This document shows, one piece after another, positions 7,905-16,099 of a DNA stretch of 64,000 bases. The translations under genes were made by a program, and so were the position numbers. Positions within the stretch are counted from its first letter, which is position 1. The number at the start of each line of letters is the position of its first letter. Origin of the DNA: Thiobacillus sp. (lineage in GTDB: Bacteria; Pseudomonadota; Gammaproteobacteria; Burkholderiales; Thiobacillaceae); NCBI GenBank assembly GCA_030679915.1, contig JAUXRY010000005.1, positions 1 through 64,000 of the forward strand. Direction: 5' to 3'. The notes beneath the pieces are model-generated. The model had not been told where the DNA came from and made no database searches. It saw nothing but the letters and a program-made list of their open reading frames with translations.

Positions 7905-9137
7905 ATGCCTGTTGTCGCCGTTATTGGCGGCGGCCCAGCCGGGTTGATGGCAGCCGAAGTGTTGTCACAGGCTGGTTGTCGTGTGGACTTATACGACAGC
8001 ATGCCCTCGGTGGGCCGAAAGTTTCTGCTGGCCGGCGTGGGGGGCATGAACATCACCCATTCCGAACCGTTTGAGCCGTTCCTATCGCGCTATGGTGCGC
8101 GAGCCTCGTCCATCCGGCCATTCCTCGAGGCCTTGCCGCCTACCGCACTCTGTGAGTGGATACACGGGCTGGGGATCGAGACCGTTGTTGGGTCATCTGG
8201 CCGTGTGTTCCCCAAAGAGATGAAAGCCGCGCCCCTCCTGCGGGCCTGGTTGCATCGTCTGCGTGCGAGGGGGGTACATTTTCACGTGCGCCATCGCTGG
8301 CTGGGTTGGAATGATGCGGGCGCATTGCGCTTTACTGTGCCCGGCGGAGAATCAGCCGTGGTGGCCGACACCGTGGTGCTGGCGCTCGGAGGAGGCAGTT
8401 GGGCGCGGCTGGGATCGGATGGCGCGTGGCTGCCGTTTCTTGCGCAGCGCGGGGTTGTGTCTGCGCCGCTGCAGCCATCGAATTGTGGTTTCGATGTGAC
8501 AGGTGGCTGGAGCGAGCACCTGCGCACCCGCTTTGCAGGGCAGCCACTAAAAACAGTGGCGTTGCGCTTCACGGATTTCAATGGCAACAGGCATCAGCGC
8601 AAAGGCGAACTGATGTTGTCCGATAGCGGGGTAGAGGGCAGTCTGATTTATGCGTTATCAGCACCGCTACGCGATACGATTACAGCGCAGGGTTCGGTTT
8701 CTATCGAGTTGGACTTGGCGCCGGATAAACCCTTGGAGCGGGTTGTTGCCGAAATTGATCATCCGCGTGGTGCGCGTTCGTTGTCTAGCCATTTGCAGAG
8801 TCGTGCAGGAATCAAGGGAGCGAAAATGGCGCTGCTGCATGAAGTGCTGTCAGCCGAGCAATTGAACAATCCAGTTACGCTTGCGCATGCGATAAAATCG
8901 CTCCCGCTCATCTTGAGTGCAGCACGCCCGCTTGACGAAGCGATCAGCAGCGCCGGGGGGGTTAACTTCGAATCACTTGATGCATACCTGATGCTGCGTG
9001 ATGTGCCCGGCGTATTTTGTGCGGGCGAAATGCTCGACTGGGAAGCGCCTACCGGCGGTTATTTATTGTCGGCCTGTTTTGCCAGCGGACGTGTGGCGGG
9101 GCAGGGTGCATTGAATTATTTGGCAGAAAAATATTAA
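7905..9137 (+). CDS. BaiN/RdsA-like NAD(P)/FAD-dependent oxidoreductase
   Basis: A flavoprotein of about 410 residues from ATG 7905; an in-frame ATG at 7857 would add 16 residues. The N-terminal dinucleotide-binding motif VIGGGPAGLMAAEVLSQAG is followed by the family-specific GRKFLLAGVGGMNITHSE. The C-terminal FAD segment PGVFCAGEMLDWEAPTGGYL is complete. This matches the TIGR03862/HI0933-like group of aminoacetone-oxidase-type flavoproteins, whose physiological substrate is unknown. The next gene begins 10 bp after its stop and also encodes an FAD protein, so the two are probably cotranscribed. Confidence 0.88.
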   Translation: MPVVAVIGGGPAGLMAAEVLSQAGCRVDLYDSMPSVGRKFLLAGVGGMNITHSEPFEPFLSRYGARASSIRPFLEALPPTALCEWIHGLGIETVVGSSGRVFPKEMKAAPLLRAWLHRLRARGVHFHVRHRWLGWNDAGALRFTVPGGESAVVADTVVLALGGGSWARLGSDGAWLPFLAQRGVVSAPLQPSNCGFDVTGGWSEHLRTRFAGQPLKTVALRFTDFNGNRHQRKGELMLSDSGVEGSLIYALSAPLRDTITAQGSVSIELDLAPDKPLERVVAEIDHPRGARSLSSHLQSRAGIKGAKMALLHEVLSAEQLNNPVTLAHAIKSLPLILSAARPLDEAISSAGGVNFESLDAYLMLRDVPGVFCAGEMLDWEAPTGGYLLSACFASGRVAGQGALNYLAEKY

Positions 9138-9147
9138 GCATTACATC

Positions 9148-10782
9148 ATGCTACGACTGACTGAACTCAAACTACCGCTTGATCACCCACCCGAAGCATT
9201 ACGTGCGGCCATTCTGCAACGCCTTGCCATCAAGGATGATGAACTGCTGCGTTTCAGCATTTTCAAACGCAGTTTCGATGCGCGCAAAAAGCACGCGATG
9301 CTGCTGATTTATGCGCTGGATGTCGAAGTCAAAAATGAAGCGGCATTGCTGAAGCAGTTTCGCAATGATCGCCATCTCATGCCGACACCGGACACGACCT
9401 ATCGCTTTGTGGGTCAGGCATCTGAACCCTTGGCGTCGCGACCGATCGTGGTTGGTTTTGGTCCTTGTGGCATTTTCGCCGCATTGGTGCTGGCGCAAAT
9501 GGGCTTCAAGCCCATTGTGCTGGAGCGTGGCAAGGCGGTGCGCGAGCGGACGAAGGACACCTGGGGGCTATGGCGCAAGCACACGCTCAATCCGGAATCC
9601 AACGTGCAGTTTGGCGAGGGCGGCGCGGGCACGTTTTCCGACGGCAAGCTTTACAGCCAGATCAAGGATCCCAAGCATTACGGGCGCAAGGTCATCGCTG
9701 AATTTGTCAAAGCGGGCGCGCCGAAGGAAATCGTGTATGTGTCGAAACCCCATATCGGCACCTTTCGCCTGGTGGGAGTAGTTGAGGCTATGCGTCATGA
9801 GATTGAGGCGCTCGGCGGTGAAATCCGGTTTGTGCAGCGGGTAACGGATGTGCTGATTGAAGATGGCGCCAAGGGTAAACATATCCGTGGTGTGGTGCTG
9901 GTCGGCGGCGAAACGTTGCGCAGCGATCATGTCGTTCTCGCGCTCGGCCACAGCGCCCGCGATACCTTCGAGATGTTGCATACACGCGGCGTCTTCATGG
10001 AAGCCAAGGCTTTTTCGATCGGCTTTCGCATCGAGCATCCGCAGTCGCTGATCGACAAAGCCCGGCTGGGGCCGAATGCGGGGAATTCGCTGCTGGGCGC
10101 AGCCGATTACAAGCTGGTGCATCATGCGAAAAATGGCCGCTCGGTGTACAGCTTTTGCATGTGCCCCGGCGGCACCGTTGTGGCGGCAGCATCCGAGCCA
10201 AATCGTGTTGTCACCAACGGCATGAGCCAGTATTCGCGCAACGAGCGCAATGCCAATGCAGGCATCGTCGTGGGCATTACGCCCGAGGATTACCCCGGCG
10301 GACCGCTGGCAGGAATCGAGTTGCAGCGGAAGCTGGAATCGCACGCATTCGTGCTGGGCGGGGGAAACTACGAGGCACCGGGACAACTGGTCGGCGACTT
10401 CCTGGCAGGCAAGCCCTCTACACAACTCGGTAGCGTTGAACCGTCGTATCAGCCCGGTGTGCACCTCACTGATTTGGCTACCTGCCTGCCGGATTACGCC
10501 ATCGAGGCGATTCGTGAAGCGTTGCCCGCGTTTGACCAGCAGATCAAGGGGTTTTCAATGCATGATGCCGTGCTTACCGGCGTTGAGACACGTACTTCGT
10601 CGCCACTGCGGATTACCCGTGGTGAGGATTATCAAAGTCTTAACGTCAAGGGCCTGTACCCGGCAGGTGAGGGCGCAGGCTACGCCGGTGGCATTCTGTC
10701 TGCTGGTGTGGATGGCATCCGGGTAGCAGAGGCCGTGGCGCTAAATTGCCTTGGACAAACGACTCCCGTCTTACAGACCTGA
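9148..10782 (+). CDS. FAD-dependent dehydrogenase of the COG2509 type
   Basis: 544 residues. An N-terminal domain of about 90 residues (MLRLTELKLPLDHPPEALRA, then FSIFKRSFDARKK) precedes the Rossmann FAD motif GFGPCGIFAALVLAQMG. The conserved stretches NVQFGEGGAGTFSDGKL, PHIGTF, CMCPGGTVV and a final GLYPAGEGAGYAGGI are all present. This is the widespread 'uncharacterised FAD-dependent dehydrogenase' group, with an extra N-terminal domain ahead of the flavoprotein core. The substrate is unknown. It is 10 bp downstream of another flavoprotein gene, and a bidirectional hairpin follows it. Confidence 0.88.
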   Translation: MLRLTELKLPLDHPPEALRAAILQRLAIKDDELLRFSIFKRSFDARKKHAMLLIYALDVEVKNEAALLKQFRNDRHLMPTPDTTYRFVGQASEPLASRPIVVGFGPCGIFAALVLAQMGFKPIVLERGKAVRERTKDTWGLWRKHTLNPESNVQFGEGGAGTFSDGKLYSQIKDPKHYGRKVIAEFVKAGAPKEIVYVSKPHIGTFRLVGVVEAMRHEIEALGGEIRFVQRVTDVLIEDGAKGKHIRGVVLVGGETLRSDHVVLALGHSARDTFEMLHTRGVFMEAKAFSIGFRIEHPQSLIDKARLGPNAGNSLLGAADYKLVHHAKNGRSVYSFCMCPGGTVVAAASEPNRVVTNGMSQYSRNERNANAGIVVGITPEDYPGGPLAGIELQRKLESHAFVLGGGNYEAPGQLVGDFLAGKPSTQLGSVEPSYQPGVHLTDLATCLPDYAIEAIREALPAFDQQIKGFSMHDAVLTGVETRTSSPLRITRGEDYQSLNVKGLYPAGEGAGYAGGILSAGVDGIRVAEAVALNCLGQTTPVLQT

Positions 10783-10856
10783 TCCTTGCGGCTGAACTGA
10801 AATCAATTCGGCCGTACGCTTGTCTAAAGACACGCATGCATGACCCAAAACGTGAA

Positions 10857-10884
10857 AACGCCCCCGGATTGCTCCAGGGGCGTT
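10857..10884. terminator. Bidirectional terminator between convergent genes
   Basis: AACGCCCC (10857-10864) pairs with GGGGCGTT (10877-10884). A-rich sequence precedes it and T-rich sequence follows, so it could stop transcription from the flavoprotein gene on the plus strand and from the channel gene remnant on the minus strand. Confidence 0.65.
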
Positions 10885-10915
10885 TAGCCGTTCGCTTAAA
10901 GAATAAGCTGCTAAA

Positions 10916-12116
10916 TCAGGCTTGCTTGTCTTTTCGCAACTTGGCCAGCCAGTGCTCCATCTGCTTGCCGGCGGCTTCGCGGCCACCCAGCCCGAAGGAC
11001 AGTGCAATGGCGACTGCCACTGCGCCAAACACCAGAAGGAAAGCCAGGTTGACGATCTCGTCGGCAATGCCCATGGCAGACAGGCCCATGGGCACAACCA
11101 GACCCAGTATGGCGTAGCGGGCGATACTGGCCATGCCAAGCGCACTGCCACCGCTTGCGCGCATGTTGGCCCGGTGAGCCAGATTGGCCAGCCAGAAACC
11201 AATCAGCAGGATGCCCACGCCGAGCAGTACATCACCACCAAACTGGATGAACAGGATCAGCACTGCTGCGAAAATGTTGGGGATGGATTGCATCATCAAG
11301 CCCAGCATTTCGGTGGCGGGACCGGAGATGGCTGTGATCTGAAGCGCATCCAACGCCGCTATCATCACGGGCACGAACACCAGGATAAATACCAGCAACC
11401 CTGCTAGCTTCGATAACTCCAGGCGATCCTGCATGCCCGCCGATTCGCCCAACTTTTCAGCGCCAACCGCTGCCAGCAGGTTAGTGACCAGACCACGCAG
11501 GATTTTGGCTACCAGCCAGCCGGCCAGAACGATGATCGCAGCAGCAAAGATGTTCGGCAGTATGGCCAAGGTTTCGCTCACCATATTGCGTACCGGGTCG
11601 AGCATGCCATCCAGTTGCATGACGCCCAGCACGGCAGGCAGGAACATCAGGATCACCAGCCAGAACAGGACATTGCCCACATTGTCGCCCATGGGGGACA
11701 TGCCGGCTTTTTCGACGAGTTTTTCATCCCACAGTGTCGCTTTGAGCGCACGGTTGGCCAAGCCCCTCACAACCGTGGCCGCCAGTCAGGCAACCAGGAG
11801 AAGGAGCACGCCAGCCAACAGGTGGGGCAGGTAGGTCATGATCTGGGACATCATCTCGGCAAACGGCCCGGAGAGCTGATCCAGATTGAGCGCGTTGAAC
11901 ACGCCTAATATTGTCGCAAGGAGGATGAACCAAAAGACTCCCAGCGCAACCCCACCTTCGATATCCATGGGCTTGCCCACGGAACTCGAGACAAAGGAAT
12001 TGACACGAAGCATGGAAAGCAGCTTGCGTACCGCTGCCCGGGCTAAAAGGACTATTAATATAGCCTACAACCAGGATGCCCGCCGAGGATTGCAGGCAAG
12101 TGTGCGCCCAAAGCAT
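10916..12116 (-). pseudogene. MscS-like 'conserved TM helix' channel protein, disrupted
   Basis: The minus strand encodes a membrane protein with repeated MscS-type TM helices, broken at several points. From 12013 the frame reads to LLLVA, then meets a TGA at 11788-11786, and continues in the same frame with LAATVVRGLANR for about 290 more residues. In the second repeat of the same protein the matching stretch is VLAGWLVAKILRGL, so the TGA replaces a conserved Trp (TGG to TGA). Upstream of 12013 the first TM helix is split over different frames (LPAILGG, ILVVGYI, then LLARAAVRKLLS), showing further indels. The intact protein would have been about 400 residues. Downstream of the stop an internal start could still give a 284-residue product. 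Confidence 0.8.
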
Positions 12117-12165
12117 TTTGAATTGCCGTGGAAAATACGCTTAAATCCGTCTTGTTGCTCCTTCC

Positions 12166-12417
12166 TTGGTGGGGACACAGGTTTTATAGTTGATTACATG
12201 AGCAGGTAGTCCGAAATCTACACAATTCATTAATATTATTATTAAATATATTATCATAAATGAATGATGGCATAATTTGATTTTGGCTATCCTGCGCACT
12301 GGCTGTTCTGGATGCAATACTTACCCATGAAGGAAACTAACCTTTGGATGGCTTGGCCAAGTGATGAAGGTTGAGCCGGCTGACGTGATGGGAGTAAATG
12401 AAACGAAGGATTTCTCG
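12166..12417. promoter_or_regulatory. AT-rich promoter region upstream of the MarR gene
   Basis: This spacer is strikingly AT-rich, chiefly 12221-12285, in an otherwise GC-rich neighbourhood. ATTCAT (12225-12230) and ATGAAT (12260-12265) bracket a run of TTAATATTATTATTAAAT-type sequence. It lies between the broken channel gene and the divergently read MarR gene, so it could hold the MarR promoter and an autoregulatory site. No exact operator is defined. Confidence 0.45.
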
Positions 12418-12891
12418 ATGACCAATCCACTTGCAACAGAAACGCTCAAGCAGTTACGCATCATTATCAGCGCTGTTCGTCAGCATTTCCGTGCACTGGA
12501 AGAGGCCTGCGGTGTCTCTGGTGCCCAGATATGGATTTTGTCTGCGGTCGCGGAAACGCCGGGCATAACGGTATCCCAATTGGGCAAAACCTTGTCCGTC
12601 CACGTTTCCACTGTCAGCAACATGCTGGACAAATTGGCGAAAGCCGGTTTGGTGGAACGTTTGCGTCGCGAAGATGATCGTCGGGTCGTCAATTTGCAAC
12701 TGACTGCAGAGGGCCAGGCGGTGCTGGCCCGCGCGCCTCAGCCCCTGACCGGGTTGGTACCCCATGCGCTGGAAAACCTGCCCGAGCCTGCACTCATCCG
12801 CTTGAATGAAGACCTGGCACTACTGATTCAACAGATGCAATATGTGGATCACGGCAATGCCAATAAGCCTTTGTCTGTCCTGGTTCGTTAA
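12418..12891 (+). CDS. MarR-family transcriptional regulator
   Basis: 157 residues from ATG 12418, chosen because AAGGA lies 7 nt upstream; the in-frame start at 12361 has no such site. The winged-helix region is typical: an N-terminal dimerisation helix, GAQIWILSAVAETPGITVSQL, the recognition helix LSVHVSTVSNMLDKLAKAGL, and the wing RREDDRRVVNLQLT. MarR proteins repress nearby genes until a ligand or oxidant binds. The next two genes on the same strand encode small membrane proteins and may be its targets or operon partners. Confidence 0.88.
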   Translation: MTNPLATETLKQLRIIISAVRQHFRALEEACGVSGAQIWILSAVAETPGITVSQLGKTLSVHVSTVSNMLDKLAKAGLVERLRREDDRRVVNLQLTAEGQAVLARAPQPLTGLVPHALENLPEPALIRLNEDLALLIQQMQYVDHGNANKPLSVLVR

Positions 12892-12924
12892 CTAGAAACG
12901 CTTAATTAAACTGGAGTGAATGCT

Positions 12925-13509
12925 ATGACAAACGAAACAACCCCGACACCTGAAAAAGCTTCTGGCATGAATATCAATCGCAAGATCATGCTGGCTCTGG
13001 TGGCCGCGCTGATTGTGGTCATTGTGGCTATGCTTGTATGGAAGGCCGCAGCAGTCAACTCAGTGGAGAACAAACTGGTTCAGGTTCAGACCGAGCGCGT
13101 GCAGGATCGCGCTAATTTGCTCGAGCAGGCGCGTCAACTGGATGCGCGTTACGACGTGGAATCTCTGAAGCGATTCAGCACGCCGCTGGCTTGGGCCATC
13201 CGCCGGGAGCTCATGGCATCCAACCTGGATCAGATAGATCAATATCTAACTGAGCTGGTGCAGATGGCGGGTTTCCGGTCGGCCGTGCTGGCCAATCCGG
13301 AAGACAAAGTCATCGTCGCCAGTGATCGCAAAATGCTCGCCCAAGCTTTTTCTGCTGTTTACCCAGGTGAGTATCTGCAAGCCAAGGAGGTCAGGGTGGA
13401 ACCTTCAACCAATGGTGGGTTGCGTGCCATTATTCCGATCATGGGCCTGAATCAGCAGCTGGGCACACTGATCGTGGAGTTTACTTCGCCTGCCTACCCG
13501 CTGAAGTAA
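12925..13509 (+). CDS. Membrane-anchored periplasmic sensor-like protein
   Basis: 194 residues from ATG 12925 (GGAG 8 nt upstream). One N-terminal TM helix (KIMLALVAALIVVIVAMLVW) is followed by a charged, probably coiled segment (residues about 45-85) and a globular C-terminal domain with FRSAVLANPEDKVIVASDRK and GLRAIIPIMG. The layout resembles the extracellular PAS/Cache part of a chemoreceptor without its signalling domain. No output domain is encoded. It follows the MarR gene by 33 bp and precedes a 61-residue membrane protein, so the three may form a small operon. The function is not known. Confidence 0.65.
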   Translation: MTNETTPTPEKASGMNINRKIMLALVAALIVVIVAMLVWKAAAVNSVENKLVQVQTERVQDRANLLEQARQLDARYDVESLKRFSTPLAWAIRRELMASNLDQIDQYLTELVQMAGFRSAVLANPEDKVIVASDRKMLAQAFSAVYPGEYLQAKEVRVEPSTNGGLRAIIPIMGLNQQLGTLIVEFTSPAYPLK

Positions 13510-13539
13510 TCTGCTTTTAATTGCCTGGAATAACGATAA

Positions 13540-13725
13540 ATGCAACTATGGCATCGGCTTATTGTTGTTCTGGCGGCCATGTTGGTTGTCAGCTTTCTAG
13601 CGGGAAGGGTGTGGTTTTCTCTGTTTGACTTTGCCCTGCCTGCTTATCTGGCAGGCGTCATCGGCGGGTTCACCGCTTTGCCGGTTTCGGAACTGATGCG
13701 GCGGATGAATTCGCAATACCGCTAG
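13540..13725 (+). CDS. Small inner-membrane protein
   Basis: 61 residues with two probable TM segments (LIVVLAAMLVVSFLAGRVWF and LPAYLAGVIGGFTALPV) and a short basic C-terminal tail. It starts 30 bp after the preceding membrane-protein gene and is probably cotranscribed with it. No family was recognised. Confidence 0.55.
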   Translation: MQLWHRLIVVLAAMLVVSFLAGRVWFSLFDFALPAYLAGVIGGFTALPVSELMRRMNSQYR

Positions 13726-13759
13726 CCCGTTCGGCTTTTCCAGTTGATGGAGATAGCGC

Positions 13760-14662
13760 TTAAAGCGCACCGCTGGCGAGCCAGCGTGCGCAGTCATCCC
13801 CTAATTCACGTTCGCAGCGTACCTCGTATTCAGCCGAATCTTCTGGCGTGAGGGTGTCACGCCAGCGACCGTTGACACCTTTGTGGATGAAAACCTCGGC
13901 GCCGCCATCCCAAAAGGCGCCACCCAGCGGGACGCTTTGGGCGGCGTGTTGTTTCATCCAGTCGAAGCTGCAATAGGCGACGATGTCATGCCAGCGAGAT
14001 TCGTCGATGGGGATATCAAGAAACCGTGCAATATTGCGCATCTCGCTTGGCATGTCCCGCTTCAGCGCGCTGAAATGCACAAACAGCACATTCGGTAGCT
14101 CACGCTGAGCCCACCAGCTACGTACGTTATCCCAGAACGGCCAGAATGGATGACCATCCTGGTCTAACCAGTGACGCCAATATTGACGGATGTCGTTGGG
14201 CGGTGGCTCGATAGGCGGACCCATACGGCCTGGGGTGTCGTTCAAGGCGGCATACCAGGCTGCGTTAGCGTTGACGTGGTGGTTATACATACTCCAAACC
14301 ACGTCGCGTCCATCGCGTGCGATGTAGAGATATTTGGCGCGCGGTGAAAACACCAGGGCGTCAACCGGCAGATGCGTCTTTAAAATTCGACGATGTGTTT
14401 GCGATTCCACAGCAGGTAATTTTTCCGCCTTGGGTGGCACACGCAGATCCAGCCAGGGCGACATTTCGGCTACGGGCAGAGACGGGTCGCCACCGAACAG
14501 CATTTGAGCCACGATCTGTTGCATCCAGGTGGTGCCGCTCTTGGCGTAGGTGGCTATCACGATGTCGTCGTCGCGGAAATGGAGGTCATTCCAGATGGTT
14601 GAGTCGAAATGATGGTTGTGCAATTCCCTTGATTTGGTTGGCCAAGTGATGGTGTCGTTCAT
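13760..14662 (-). CDS. Sulfotransferase family protein
   Basis: 300 residues from ATG 14662 (GAGGAA upstream). The 5'-phosphosulfate-binding loop YAKSGTTWMQQIVAQML is near residue 38. The 3'-phosphate-binding region YLYIARDGRDVVWSMYNHH and the C-terminal FIHKGVNGRWRDTLTPED (the conserved RKGxxGDW-type segment) are present. This is the cytosolic Sulfotransfer_1 fold, which moves sulfate from PAPS to an alcohol or amine. The bacterial acceptor cannot be predicted. It is divergently oriented from the arsenic operon, and the two share the spacer 14663-14815. Confidence 0.88.
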   Translation of the reverse strand: MNDTITWPTKSRELHNHHFDSTIWNDLHFRDDDIVIATYAKSGTTWMQQIVAQMLFGGDPSLPVAEMSPWLDLRVPPKAEKLPAVESQTHRRILKTHLPVDALVFSPRAKYLYIARDGRDVVWSMYNHHVNANAAWYAALNDTPGRMGPPIEPPPNDIRQYWRHWLDQDGHPFWPFWDNVRSWWAQRELPNVLFVHFSALKRDMPSEMRNIARFLDIPIDESRWHDIVAYCSFDWMKQHAAQSVPLGGAFWDGGAEVFIHKGVNGRWRDTLTPEDSAEYEVRCERELGDDCARWLASGAL

Positions 14663-14742
14663 GCGTGTATTCCTCGAGGAACAGGTATCGGGTCTCGTAC
14701 AGCCAAGAGTAGGCAAGACAAGGGCGGTCGGCAACCTGACAC

Positions 14743-14748
14743 TATAAT
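14743..14748 (+). promoter_or_regulatory. Candidate -10 element of the ars operon
   Basis: A perfect TATAAT lies 73 bp upstream of the arsR start. The -35 region is not obvious at the standard distance, so the promoter is a candidate only. If it is used, transcription would begin near 14755 and the inverted repeat at 14782-14829 would lie in the leader RNA. Confidence 0.45.
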
Positions 14749-14781
14749 CTTAGGTAATAGGCCGAGTCGTTCCCGGCGCTT

Positions 14782-14829
14782 GCATTTGTTTCCATATTTC
14801 GATTATCATAGAAATATGGAAACAAATGC
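14782..14829. promoter_or_regulatory. 19-bp perfect inverted repeat spanning the arsR start codon
   Basis: GCATTTGTTTCCATATTTC (14782-14800) and GAAATATGGAAACAAATGC (14811-14829) are perfect reverse complements separated by GATTATCATA. The arsR ATG (14816) lies inside the right arm. It may be the ArsR operator, and in RNA it would form a long hairpin enclosing the start codon. Confidence 0.7.
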
Positions 14830-15154
14830 TGCTGTCCTCGCTCTATCTGCATTGGCCCAAACCTCCCGGTTGGCGGTATTCCGCGCGCTGGTACAGGCGG
14901 GACCGGCGGGGCTGGCCGCGGGCCGGATCGCCGAGGTAACCGGCATCCCGCCTTCGTCGCTATCCTTCCATTTGAAAGAGCTGACACATGCCGTCCTGGC
15001 GCATGCGCGTCAGGACGGGCGCTTCGTAATCTATACCGCGCAGTTCGACACGATGGATGCGCTGCTCGGTTTTCTGACTGAAAACTGCTGCGGCGGTAAT
15101 CCTTGCGCGTCGGTCTGCGCACCTGTTTGTCCACCCTCAAAGGAACCAACATGA
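14816..15154 (+). CDS. arsR: ArsR-family arsenic-responsive repressor
   Basis: 112 residues from ATG 14816. It has a short winged-helix fold with SRLAVFRALVQAGPAGLAAG, the recognition region IPPSSLSFHLKELTHAVL and the wing DGRFVIYTA. The Cys-rich C-terminus (ENCCGG, then CASVC and CAPVC) offers a candidate As(III) site, unlike the CVC site in the recognition helix of the E. coli protein. The ATG overlaps a long inverted repeat. The gene ends in an ATGA overlap with the following arsI-like gene, so the operon is translationally coupled. Confidence 0.9.
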   Translation: METNAAVLALSALAQTSRLAVFRALVQAGPAGLAAGRIAEVTGIPPSSLSFHLKELTHAVLAHARQDGRFVIYTAQFDTMDALLGFLTENCCGGNPCASVCAPVCPPSKEPT

Positions 15155-15636
15155 AACGCTTGCATGTACACGTTGCGGTCGACGATCTGGCCGCCAGTAT
15201 TCGTTTTTATTCTGCAATGTTTGCTTCTGTCCCTACCGTTTCCAAGGACGATTACGCAAAATGGATGCTCGATGATCCGCGGGTGAACTTTGCGATTTCT
15301 GCGCGCGGTGCCAAGCCAGGCCTTAACCATCTGGGCGTGCAGGTCGAATCGGCCGACGAACTGGCCGAGATGAGTGAGCGCCTGCAAAAGCTGGACGCCG
15401 AGGTGGTGGAAGAAATGGGTACTGCCTGTTGCTACGCCAAATCGGACAAATACTGGGCGACCGACCCGCAGGGTATTGCCTGGGAAACCTATCACACGCT
15501 TGATAACATCCCGGTGTTTGGCGGGCAGGGCGACGCCGAGTCGGCAAGCGGGTGCTGTGTGCCCGAACCTGCCGTGTCCAAGATGGCCAGCAGTATTCCA
15601 GTCAAGGCCAAGCCCGCTTCGGGATGCTGTTCCTGA
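15151..15636 (+). CDS. arsI: ArsI/CadI-family vicinal-oxygen-chelate protein
   Basis: 161 residues. The VOC/glyoxalase fold is seen from MKRLHVHVAVDDLAASIRFY through LNHLGVQVES to WATDPQGIAWETY, supplying the metal ligands His and Glu. The vicinal Cys pair in GTACCYAKSDKYW is the feature of ArsI carbon-arsenic lyases, which cleave methylarsenite to arsenite. Two further CC pairs lie at the C-terminus (SGCCVPE, SGCCS). CadI-type cadmium-induced proteins share the fold, so the substrate is inferred from the arsR-arsC-acr3 context. Confidence 0.82.
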   Translation: MKRLHVHVAVDDLAASIRFYSAMFASVPTVSKDDYAKWMLDDPRVNFAISARGAKPGLNHLGVQVESADELAEMSERLQKLDAEVVEEMGTACCYAKSDKYWATDPQGIAWETYHTLDNIPVFGGQGDAESASGCCVPEPAVSKMASSIPVKAKPASGCCS

Positions 15637-15679
15637 ATTTCAAATATTTCAAATTCTTTTTTTTAATCAAGGACCTAAC

Positions 15680-16099
15680 GTGGCTAAAAAGATCCATACC
15701 GTACTGGTGCTGTGCACCGGAAATTCCTGTCGTTCACAAATGGCCGAGGTGTTGCTGAATCATGACTTGGCCGGTCAGGTGCGCGCGCTGTCTGCAGGCA
15801 CCCGGCCACAGCCCAAGGTGGCCGATGGCGCGATTGCAGCCCTGCAGCAGGCAGGGTTGCCGACCGCCGGCTTGCAGCCGAAGGACATCGATTCGATGAT
15901 GAATGAGCCCATCGATCTGGTGGTGACAGTGTGCGATAACGCCCGCGAAGCCTGCCCGATTTTCCCGAAACCGATCCCGGCCATCCACCTGCCGTTTCAC
16001 GACCCGCACGGTGAACCGCTGGAAAGCTTTATTGCCGTGCGCGATGACATCCGGACGCGCCTGATTGCTGCGGTCAAAGAGACGTTGCATCTGGCATGA
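15680..16099 (+). CDS. arsC: Arsenate reductase, low-molecular-weight phosphatase type
   Basis: 139 residues starting at GTG 15680, with AAGGA 7 nt upstream. The P-loop LCTGNSCRSQMAE (Cys-x5-Arg-type active site) is at the N-terminus. The two later redox cysteines lie in TVCDNAREACPIF, as in thioredoxin-coupled ArsC of the S. aureus type. It reduces arsenate to arsenite in the cytoplasm for export by the next gene product, with which it overlaps by 4 bp. A T-rich stretch at 15655-15666 precedes the start. Confidence 0.92.
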   Translation: MAKKIHTVLVLCTGNSCRSQMAEVLLNHDLAGQVRALSAGTRPQPKVADGAIAALQQAGLPTAGLQPKDIDSMMNEPIDLVVTVCDNAREACPIFPKPIPAIHLPFHDPHGEPLESFIAVRDDIRTRLIAAVKETLHLA

